From Pseudomonadales bacterium (lineage in GTDB: Bacteria > Pseudomonadota > Gammaproteobacteria > Pseudomonadales > Azotimanducaceae): a stretch of DNA of 46,270 nt. The translations under genes were made by a program, and so were the position numbers. The notes beneath the pieces are model-generated. The model saw nothing but the letters and a program-made list of their open reading frames with translations, made no database searches and was not told the origin of the DNA. The number at the start of each line of letters is the position of its first letter. Positions within the stretch are counted from its first letter, which is position 1. The DNA lies in contig SKUB01000319.1 in NCBI GenBank assembly GCA_007122315.1, positions 1 through 46,270 of the forward strand, written 5' to 3'. Below, piece after piece: positions 8,188-18,072 of this stretch.

Positions 8188-8689
8188 CGGTGTCCTTCTT
8201 CGCAGCCTGATTCTCGGTCTGCTGCTGCTCGCCGGGCACGGTCAGGCGTCGTCCATTGATGTCTACGAATTCGATACCCGGGAACAGGAGGCACGCTTCC
8301 ATGCCCTGAACGCGGAGCTGCGATGCCCGAAGTGTCTGAATACGAATCTCTGGGGGTCTGACGCGCCCATCGCCCGCGACCTGCGTCGTACGGTCGCGAC
8401 CATGCTGCGCGAGGGTCACAGCGATCAGGAAATCCGCAACTACCTCGTGTCCCGCTACGGCGACTTCATTCTCTACAATCCCCGCTTTACCGCGAAAACG
8501 GCAGCGCTTTGGGTCGGGCCCTTCGTGCTGCTGTTTCTCGGCCTCGCCATCATCGGCGTGATGATCCGCAATCAGCGCCGGGCTGCCCGCGCCGGGGACG
8601 AGATGATCTCGCCGGCCGACGCGGAGCGGGTGGCACGTCTGCGTGCCGAACTGCGCCGGGACACGAGCGGAGCTGCCTCGCGCTCATGA
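8177..8689 (+). CDS. ccmH: Cytochrome c maturation protein CcmH
   Basis: CcmH is the periplasm-facing redox subunit of the haem ligase. The 170-residue protein has a signal peptide (about 1-25), a three-helix domain with the redox pair Cys50/Cys53 in LRCPKC, and a C-terminal membrane helix (about 111-131). This is the short CcmH form, with the TPR part encoded separately by ccmI. The usual Gln after the second Cys is Leu here (CPKCLN), a minor change. The ATG at 8177 gives a clean signal peptide; longer in-frame starts inside ccmG do not. Confidence 0.94.
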   Translation: MRPDGVLLRSLILGLLLLAGHGQASSIDVYEFDTREQEARFHALNAELRCPKCLNTNLWGSDAPIARDLRRTVATMLREGHSDQEIRNYLVSRYGDFILYNPRFTAKTAALWVGPFVLLFLGLAIIGVMIRNQRRAARAGDEMISPADAERVARLRAELRRDTSGAASRS

Positions 8690-10332
8690 TGCTGTTCTGG
8701 ATTCTGGTCGTTGCCATGGTCGTCGTGGCGGTCGCGTTCACGCTCTGGCCGCTGTTCCGCGGTCGCAGTGAAAGCCGTGCTGCCCGCATCCGGGCGCACT
8801 CCAATCTCGCCATTTTCGAGGATCGGCTTGCGGAGCTGGAGGCGGACCGCGACGAAGGTCGGGTCGATACTGCGGAGTTCGATGTCCTGCGGGCGGAGCT
8901 GGAGCGGTCCCTGCTCGGTGACGTGGACGATCTCGATGACGCTGCGCCGGAAGCGTCGACCACGGACCGCGGCCTTGGCGGCCCGGTCCTGGTGGGTGGT
9001 GCGGTGCTCGTGCCGCTGCTGGCCCTGGTCCTGTATGCGGACTGGGGGTTGTCCCTGGGCTTTCAGGACGAGCTGGCCCTGGCGCGGGAAATGCGCCAGG
9101 TGGAGGGCCTGGCCGGCAGTGGCCATGACAGCCGGCAGGTGGAGCAGCTCATAGGCCGCCTGGAATCGCGGCTGGCGTCGAACCCGGACGACGCGGACGG
9201 CTGGTTCCTGCTGGGCCGCACGGCCCTGAATCAGGGCGCGTTCGAGCGTGCCGGGCGGGCCTTCGGGCGGGTCGGGGAACTGCTGCCGGACGAGCCGGGA
9301 CCCCTGGTCTTCCAGGCTCAGTCCTTGTATCTGGCGGAGGACCGGCAGGTGACTCCGCGGGTGCGAAGGGTCATCGACCGGGTGCTGGAACTGGTTCCGG
9401 GCCAGCCCATCATGCTCGAGATCCTGGCCATGGATGCCTTCCAGAACGCACGCTTCGCCGAGGCGGCCAGCCTGTTCGAGCAGGTGCTGGCCACCGGCAT
9501 ACCCGAGGGCGAGCGCCGGGCCTTCCTGCAGGATGGTCTGCAGCGTTCCCGCGAGCTGGCGGGGCTGCCGACGCCGCTGCCTGAACCCGCGGGCGAGGGG
9601 ATCCGGGTGCAGGTGCAGATTCCGGACGCCGTGCTCGAGGACCTGCCTTCGAACGCGGCAGTCTTCGTCATGGCCCGGCCCGTTGGCGGGCCACCTATGC
9701 CGCTGGCCGTGCAGCGGCTGCGGCCGGCCTCGCGGCTCGACGTGCGCCTGACCCTGGACGATGCCATGGCCCCTGACATGGCGCTCGACAGCGTCGACGA
9801 GGTGGAGATCGTCGCCCGTCTGTCCCGGGCCGGAACCGCTGAGCGCGGGCCCGGTGATCTCGAGCGGACGGCCGCGCCGGTGGCCACCCGGGGCGCGGCG
9901 CCGGTGGAGCTCTGGCTCGGTGCCGGTGACCCGCCTGCTGTAACGCGGGCGGAACCGGAGCCGCTGGCGGCCGTTACGCCCGCTGCGGGGGGCCGGGTGC
10001 AGGCGCTGGTCGAAGTCTCTCCCGACGTGAGCGTGCCGCCGGGGTCGACGCTTTACGTCTTCGCCCGGGAGGTGGAGGGTCCACCTGCACCGCTGGCGGT
10101 CGCCCGGCATCGCGCAGATGAACTGCCGCTGCTGGTGGCTCTGGACGATTCCATGGCCATGACGCCGGAACGTCTCCTGTCCGCCTCCGGCCGCGTGCAG
10201 ATCGTCGCCCGCGTGTCCGCGGATGGCGGTGTCACCCCGCGTCCTGGCGACCTTGAAGGGGTGAGCGCGACCCTGGATCCACGCAACAGCCGGCGGGTGG
10301 TGAACGTGCTGATCGACCGTGTGATCCAGTGA
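8686..10332 (+). CDS. ccmI: Apocytochrome chaperone CcmI with two tandem C-terminal domains
   Basis: CcmI (CycH) captures the C-terminal region of apocytochromes c and presents them to CcmF/CcmH. The 548-residue protein has a membrane helix (about 3-20), a cytoplasmic loop with HSNLAIFEDRLAEL, a second membrane helix (about 102-121) and TPR-like helices (about 165-290). The C-terminal part holds two similar modules, about 305-405 and 436-540. Both carry the pattern VFxxARxVxGPPxPLAVxR, then LDDxM, then IVARxSxxG and PGDLE. One module is what I would expect, so an internal duplication is likely. The ATG at 8686 overlaps the ccmH stop (ATGA). Confidence 0.9.
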   Translation: MMLFWILVVAMVVVAVAFTLWPLFRGRSESRAARIRAHSNLAIFEDRLAELEADRDEGRVDTAEFDVLRAELERSLLGDVDDLDDAAPEASTTDRGLGGPVLVGGAVLVPLLALVLYADWGLSLGFQDELALAREMRQVEGLAGSGHDSRQVEQLIGRLESRLASNPDDADGWFLLGRTALNQGAFERAGRAFGRVGELLPDEPGPLVFQAQSLYLAEDRQVTPRVRRVIDRVLELVPGQPIMLEILAMDAFQNARFAEAASLFEQVLATGIPEGERRAFLQDGLQRSRELAGLPTPLPEPAGEGIRVQVQIPDAVLEDLPSNAAVFVMARPVGGPPMPLAVQRLRPASRLDVRLTLDDAMAPDMALDSVDEVEIVARLSRAGTAERGPGDLERTAAPVATRGAAPVELWLGAGDPPAVTRAEPEPLAAVTPAAGGRVQALVEVSPDVSVPPGSTLYVFAREVEGPPAPLAVARHRADELPLLVALDDSMAMTPERLLSASGRVQIVARVSADGGVTPRPGDLEGVSATLDPRNSRRVVNVLIDRVIQ

Positions 10333-10357
10333 TTTCCGGTGTTTCAACGCGGCGATC

Positions 10358-10386
10358 GTGACCTGCCTGCCAAACCTCGATAGACT
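10358..10386 (+). promoter_or_regulatory. Candidate sigma-70 promoter for smc
   Basis: GTGACC (10358-10363) and TAGACT (10381-10386) are separated by 17 bases and match the -35 and -10 consensus at four of six positions each. They lie in the 119-base gap between ccmI and smc, 66 bases before the smc start. Confidence 0.4.
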
Positions 10387-10451
10387 GCCGAGCCCATAGC
10401 AGAAGCCGTTCCACATGCTGTGGGACCACCCTTGGGGCACGCCGCCGATCC

Positions 10452-13400
10452 ATGCGCCTGAAGCACATCAAGCTCGCGGGCTTCAAGTCCTTCGTCGACC
10501 CGACCACGGTGTCGTTTCCCGGCAACCTGACCGCCATTGTCGGCCCGAACGGGTGCGGCAAGTCGAACGTGATCGACGCGGTGCGCTGGGTGATGGGCGA
10601 GAGTTCCGCCAAACAGCTGCGCGGTGAGTCCATCACCGACGTCATCTTCAATGGTTCGAATTCCCGCAAGCCCACGGCCCAGGCCAGCATCGAGCTGGTA
10701 TTCGACAACAGTGACGGCCGCCTGGGTGGTCAGCATGCGAACTTCGCCGAGATCTCCATCCGCCGTCAGGTGACCCGGGACGGTCAGTCCCTTTACTTCC
10801 TCAACAACACCCGCTGCCGGCGGCGCGACATCCAGGACGTGTTTCTCGGCACCGGCCTCGGGCCGCGCAGCTACTCCATCATCGAACAGGGCATGATCTC
10901 GAACCTGATCGAGGCCCGCCCCGAGGATCTGCGCAGTTATCTCGAGGAGGCGGCCGGCATTTCCCGCTACAAGGAGCGCCGGCGCGAGACCGAGAACCGG
11001 ATCAAGCACACCCGCGAGAACCTCGACCGCCTCAATGATCTGCGCGAGGAACTCGAGCGCCAGCTCGGGCGCCTGCAGCGACAGGCGAAGGCGGCTGAGA
11101 AATACCGGGAATACAAGACCGAGGAGCGACGCCTTAAGGCGGAGCTGCTGGCCTTGCGCTGGCAGGCCATGACCGCCGAGATGGAGGCGCATGGCGTCCG
11201 GGTGACGCGGCTCGAACTGGCTCTGGAGCAGGCCCGTACTGCGCGCCAATCCGTGGCAACGCAGATCGAGCAGGAGCGCGCGCGCTACGCGGAACTGGCC
11301 GAAGTCACGGGCACGGTGCAGCAGCGCTTTTACGAACTCGGTGCCACCATCGCCCGGCTCGAGGAGAACCTGCGGGCGCGTGACCAGCGGCTGCGGCAGC
11401 TCGAAGCCGATCTGGCCGCGGCCCGCAGCCGCCGCGAAGAGGCGGTGCGCCATCTGGAGCTGGATGCCCGCCGGATCGAGGAGCTCACGGCAGCGCTTGC
11501 GGCCGTCGAGCCCGAGCGGGAGACCATCGTCGCCCGGGAGGAGGAAGCCACCGCCCTGCTGGACGAGGCGGAAGCCGCCATGCAGGCCTGGCAGCAGGAG
11601 TGGGATGCATTCAATCAGGCGGCGGCGGAGCCGCGTCGCCGGGCCGAGGTGGAGGCGTCGCGCATCGCCCAGCTCGAACAGTCCCTCGGCCGCATCAGCC
11701 AGCGCCGGGAGCGGCTCGAAACGGACGCGGATGCCGCCGGAGCCGATCTCGACGCCAGTGAACTCGGTGACCTCGATGCCCGCATCGAGTCCATCGAGGA
11801 GGCCATGGCCGGACGCGAGACCGAACTCGAGGCGCTGGCAGCACGGCTGGCGTCGAATCGCAGCGAACTCGAGGAGGCGGAGCGCCAGCTTGCAGAGAGT
11901 CGCGGCCAGGTGCAGGTGCTGACCGGACGCAAGGCGTCGCTGGAGGCGCTGCAGGAGTCCGCGCTCGGACGCAATGACGCCGCTGCCCGGGAGTGGCTGG
12001 CGGAGCGGGGTCTGGATCGCAAACCCCGCCTCGGCGAGCGGCTGCAGGTGCAGGCGGGCTGGGAAACCGCTGTCGAGGCCGCCCTTGGCGGTGCCCTGCA
12101 GGCGGTGGTGGTGGATGTGCTCGACGCGCCCGCAGAAGCGGCCATGGCCCTCGACGATGTAGAGCTCACTTTGTTCGAGGCCGGTGGTGCACGGTCGCCG
12201 CAACCGGAGGCGGACCCGCAGGGACGGCAGCCGCTGCTGGATCTGCTGCGTGCGGACGACGATCTCGCCTCGCTGCTCGAGGGAATCTGGGTCGCTGAGA
12301 ATCTGGCCTCGGCGCTGACCCTGCGTGATCGGCTCGGTCCCAGGGAGGCCATCGTCACCCGGGACGGAACGCTGCTCGGTCGCCGCTGGCTGCGGTTGGC
12401 CCGTGGCGATGCGGCAGGGCGCGGTGTGCTGCGCCGGGCCCATGAAATCGATTCGCTCGATGCGGACGTTGCAGCGGCGGCCGAGCAGGTTCGTGTCTCG
12501 GAGGAGCAGGTGGCCCGGCTGCGTGCGGATCTCGGTGGCATGGAACAGGCGCGGCAGCAGGCTCAGCAGGCGCTGGGAGAATCGAGCCGGCAGCATGGCA
12601 GCCTGCGGGCGGAGCGCAGCGCCGCCCAGGCACGGCTGGAAGCCGCGTCCGCGCGCCAGGAGCGGCTGCAGCGGGAGCGGGCGGAACTCGAGGAACTGCT
12701 GACCGCCGAGCGCCGGCAGATCGAGGCGGCGCGGACTGCCCGCAGCGAGGCCGAGGCCGCCATGACGGAACTCGAGCAGCGGCGCGGCGACCTGCTCGGC
12801 CGTCGGGACGCCGCCCGGGCGACCCTGGACGAAGCCCGTCAGCAGGCGCGGGCGCGCCGGGATGCGGCCTACGAGCTGGAGCTCAGGCGTCAGAATCTGG
12901 CCAATCAATTGGAGTCCACGCGCGTGGCCGCCGAGCGTCTGCGCAGCCAGCAGGAGGAGCTCGTCGAGCGGCTTGCAGCACTCGAGGAGGCCATCACGGA
13001 AGCGCGGGAGCCGCTCACCGACCTGCGCCAGGAGCTGGACGCAGAGCTCGATCGACGCCTGGCGGTGGAGCAGGAACTCACCGCCGCCCGCGAAGCTCAA
13101 GGCCAATCCGAGACCAGCCTGCGGGAACTCGAGCAGGCGCGCAGCACCGCGGAGGAGCAGGTCCAGCGCGAGCAGGCTGCGCTGGAGACGGCCCGCATGG
13201 AGCGGCAGGCAGTGGAGGTGCGGCGCCGGACTCTGGAGGAGCAGCTGGCTGAGAGTGGCTCGGAGGCGAACAGCGTGCTTGCCGAGTTGGACGCGGAGGC
13301 TACGGAAGCGGCCTGGCAGGAGGCGCTGGAACGGCTCGATGCGCGCATCAGCCGGCTGGGGCCCATCAATCTCGCGGCCATCGAGGAGTACGAGCAGGAG

Positions 13401-13967
13401 TCCGAGCGCAAAACCTATCTGGACGCCCAGAACGCGGACCTGGTGGAGGCGCTGAGTACGCTGGAGGAGGCGATCCGCAAGATCGACCGGGAGACGCGGG
13501 CCCGCTTCAAGGAGACCTTCGACAAGGTCAACCATGGCGTCCAGGAACTGTTCCCGAAAGTGTTCGGCGGCGGTCACGCGTATCTGGAGCTCACCGGCGA
13601 CGATCTGCTGGACACCGGCGTCTCGATCATGGCGCGGCCGCCGGGCAAACGGAACTCATCGATCCATCTGCTGTCAGGTGGCGAGAAGGCACTGACCGCC
13701 ATTGCCCTGGTATTCTCGATTTTTCAGCTCAATCCGGCACCGTTCTGCATGCTCGACGAAGTGGATGCACCGCTGGATGATGCCAACGTGGGCCGCTTCT
13801 GCCGCATGCTGACGGAGATGTCGCGGGACGTGCAGTTCATCTTCATCACCCACAACAAGATCACCATGGAGATGGCGGAGCGGCTGATGGGCGTGACCAT
13901 GCAGGAAGCAGGCGTGTCCAGGCTGGTGTCGGTCGACGTCGAACAAGCCGCGGCCATGGCGGGCTGA
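10452..13967 (+). CDS. smc: Chromosome segregation ATPase SMC
   Basis: SMC condenses and helps segregate the chromosome as a homodimer with kleisin partners. The 1171-residue protein starts MRLKHIKLAGFKSFVD. It has Walker A GPNGCGKSN (31-39), then a long coiled coil rich in Glu, Arg, Ala and Gln. A hinge region near residues 515-650 contains WETAVEAALGGALQAVVVD. A second coiled coil precedes the C-terminal signature LLSGGEKALTAIAL and Walker B FCMLDEVDAPLD. Length is typical. It is followed after 34 bases by zipA and then ligA, a familiar gammaproteobacterial order. Confidence 0.97.
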   Translation: MRLKHIKLAGFKSFVDPTTVSFPGNLTAIVGPNGCGKSNVIDAVRWVMGESSAKQLRGESITDVIFNGSNSRKPTAQASIELVFDNSDGRLGGQHANFAEISIRRQVTRDGQSLYFLNNTRCRRRDIQDVFLGTGLGPRSYSIIEQGMISNLIEARPEDLRSYLEEAAGISRYKERRRETENRIKHTRENLDRLNDLREELERQLGRLQRQAKAAEKYREYKTEERRLKAELLALRWQAMTAEMEAHGVRVTRLELALEQARTARQSVATQIEQERARYAELAEVTGTVQQRFYELGATIARLEENLRARDQRLRQLEADLAAARSRREEAVRHLELDARRIEELTAALAAVEPERETIVAREEEATALLDEAEAAMQAWQQEWDAFNQAAAEPRRRAEVEASRIAQLEQSLGRISQRRERLETDADAAGADLDASELGDLDARIESIEEAMAGRETELEALAARLASNRSELEEAERQLAESRGQVQVLTGRKASLEALQESALGRNDAAAREWLAERGLDRKPRLGERLQVQAGWETAVEAALGGALQAVVVDVLDAPAEAAMALDDVELTLFEAGGARSPQPEADPQGRQPLLDLLRADDDLASLLEGIWVAENLASALTLRDRLGPREAIVTRDGTLLGRRWLRLARGDAAGRGVLRRAHEIDSLDADVAAAAEQVRVSEEQVARLRADLGGMEQARQQAQQALGESSRQHGSLRAERSAAQARLEAASARQERLQRERAELEELLTAERRQIEAARTARSEAEAAMTELEQRRGDLLGRRDAARATLDEARQQARARRDAAYELELRRQNLANQLESTRVAAERLRSQQEELVERLAALEEAITEAREPLTDLRQELDAELDRRLAVEQELTAAREAQGQSETSLRELEQARSTAEEQVQREQAALETARMERQAVEVRRRTLEEQLAESGSEANSVLAELDAEATEAAWQEALERLDARISRLGPINLAAIEEYEQESERKTYLDAQNADLVEALSTLEEAIRKIDRETRARFKETFDKVNHGVQELFPKVFGGGHAYLELTGDDLLDTGVSIMARPPGKRNSSIHLLSGGEKALTAIALVFSIFQLNPAPFCMLDEVDAPLDDANVGRFCRMLTEMSRDVQFIFITHNKITMEMAERLMGVTMQEAGVSRLVSVDVEQAAAMAG

Positions 13968-14001
13968 GGGGGCAGGCTGGCGGCGCTAGCGAGGAGCAAG
14001 A

Positions 14002-15114
14002 GTGGATCTGGGCATGCGTGACTGGTTGCTGATCGTGGGCGGGTTGCTGATCCTCGGCGTGCTCGGTCATGGGCTATGGATCGCATGGAAGGCCAAGCGG
14101 TCCGACGTACGCGTGCGCTACGAAAACAAGATTCCCGATCTCGATCTCGACGACATCGATCTGCTGCGTGCCGAACTTCCCAGCGGACCTGCGCGGGTGG
14201 TGAAAGCGGACGGCCAAGCAGAAGCGAAGCCTGGCCCACGCATGGCGCGACCCAGTCCGGAGGCGGTGGCCCGCAGCCAGCAGCCGAGATGGAAGCCCAA
14301 GCCGGCCCGTCCCACGGAAGCACCCCCTGCGGGCGCCATGCTCGATCCCATTGATCAGGACCTCGAGCGGGAAGCACGGGCCGCTGACGTCGAGGATGAC
14401 GTCGGCGTTGACCGCGCGGAGTCGCGCAACGCCAAAAGCCGGGAGAGCCGGCAGGAGCCCGTTGTCCGCGATGCCCCGAAACCGTCTCGAGAGCGCGCGC
14501 CGACTCCGACCCCGACGGCGGACCCCGCCCCGGAGCAGGCGCCCCTGTTTGCGGGTGATCCCATCGTTTCCCGCGACCGGGCAGCGTCCCGCAGCGCTCG
14601 CCGCAAGCCTGCGGCTGAGACGCGCAAGCCGACTCGGGACCGGCGCGCGGCTGAGCCGGAACCGACTGCGGACGAGGCTCCGGAAGAAGATTTCGATGAG
14701 GTCCTCGTGATCAACGTCCTGCGCCGCGACGGCGCCCAGATGCCCGGTGCGGATCTGCTCGAGGTGGTCAGCGAGCACGGACTGCGCTACGGCGACATGA
14801 ACATTTTTCATCGCTACGGTGCCGGCCAGCGCATCGAGTTTTCCATGGCCAATGCGGTCAAGCCCGGCACCTTCGATCTCGGTGCCATCGACGATCTTTA
14901 TACGCCCGGGGTGAGTTTCTTCATGCGACTGCCGGGTCCGGACCAGCCCCTCGAGGCCTTCGACGACATGGCGAACGTGGCGCGTGACATCGCGCAGCGC
15001 CTGCAGGCGGACCTCAAGGACGAGCGCCACAGCGTCATGACGGCCCAGACCCTGGAACACTGCCGCCAGCGCATCCGCGAGTTCCGGCGCCGGCAGATGT
15101 CGCGACGGAACTGA
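14002..15114 (+). CDS. zipA: Cell division protein ZipA
   Basis: ZipA tethers FtsZ to the inner membrane at midcell. The 370-residue protein has an N-terminal membrane anchor (about 7-28, WLLIVGGLLILGVLGHGLWIA) and a long low-complexity linker rich in Pro, Ala, Arg, Asp and Glu (about 60-230). A C-terminal FtsZ-binding domain (about 232-365) follows, with VLRRDGAQMPGADLLE and TPGVSFFMRLPGP. GTG 14002 is chosen because GAGGAG (13991-13996) is well placed; ATG 14014 is a weaker alternative. The linker carries both basic RS-like and acidic segments, usual for this protein. Gene order smc-zipA-ligA supports the call. Confidence 0.94.
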   Translation: MDLGMRDWLLIVGGLLILGVLGHGLWIAWKAKRSDVRVRYENKIPDLDLDDIDLLRAELPSGPARVVKADGQAEAKPGPRMARPSPEAVARSQQPRWKPKPARPTEAPPAGAMLDPIDQDLEREARAADVEDDVGVDRAESRNAKSRESRQEPVVRDAPKPSRERAPTPTPTADPAPEQAPLFAGDPIVSRDRAASRSARRKPAAETRKPTRDRRAAEPEPTADEAPEEDFDEVLVINVLRRDGAQMPGADLLEVVSEHGLRYGDMNIFHRYGAGQRIEFSMANAVKPGTFDLGAIDDLYTPGVSFFMRLPGPDQPLEAFDDMANVARDIAQRLQADLKDERHSVMTAQTLEHCRQRIREFRRRQMSRRN

Positions 15115-17768
<2,654 letters not shown>

Positions 17769-17797
17769 CACGCGCGCCAGATCCTCGCGACGCCCCA

Positions 17798-17912
17798 GTG
17801 GGAGCAGATGTCGGCCGCAGGCCGGCGTCGCGATCGGCGACTGGTCCCGACCCGAAGCGTTGCGCCCAAAAGCTCGGTCCGTCCGCGCTACGCGTGGCCT
17901 GGACGCTCCCAC
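17798..17912. repeat. REP-like intergenic element, copy 1
   Basis: The element opens with GTGGGAGC (17798-17805) and closes with its complement GCTCCCAC (17905-17912). Inside are GGCCGCAGGCCGGC and GTCGCGATCG. The same blocks, partly in inverted order, occur at 28498-28654. The layout resembles the bacterial REP/BIME class of extragenic palindromes. Confidence 0.65.
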
Positions 17913-17936
17913 AGAGCGACGCTCGAACGATGGGAT

Positions 17937-17976
17937 GTGGGAGGCTGCAGGCGCCGCAGGCGACGCAGCGATCGCG
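17937..17976 (+). repeat. REP-like unit, degenerate copy
   Basis: GTGGGAG at 17937-17943 is followed by GCCGCAGGCGACGCAGCGATCGCG. It resembles a single half of the neighbouring element but lacks a closing GCTCCCAC. Confidence 0.45.
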
Positions 17977-18059
17977 TTGCCCGTGGATCGGGCGTTGCGC
18001 CAGTACGAGCGCACGCGCGCGCGGGACGATGTCCGCCACCTTCCGCGGCCGGCCATCGC

Positions 18060-18065
18060 TATACT
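18060..18065 (+). promoter_or_regulatory. -10-like TATACT abutting the helicase start
   Basis: TATACT matches the -10 consensus at five of six bases and ends 7 bases before the ATG at 18073. Transcription starting the usual distance downstream would begin at or next to the start codon. No Shine-Dalgarno sequence precedes the ATG, consistent with a leaderless message. No good -35 hexamer is seen. Confidence 0.4.
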
Positions 18066-18072
18066 GCCGGCC

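Larger units (their letters stand above)
17769..18072. other. Intergenic region of about 300 bases holding palindromic repeats
   Basis: No gene is recognised between the SLT lipoprotein and the DinG-type helicase. The first two thirds consist of GTGGGAGC-type repeat units, described separately; the remainder leads to the -10-like TATACT that abuts the helicase start. Confidence 0.6.

Noticed and set aside
8572-10440. Long minus-strand frame opposite ccmI
   Set aside because: His/Gln/Arg-rich antisense product without a start signal.
10344-13577. Very long open frame antisense to smc
   Set aside because: It mirrors the GC-rich coiled-coil codons of smc, has biased Leu/Arg/Gln composition and no family signature.
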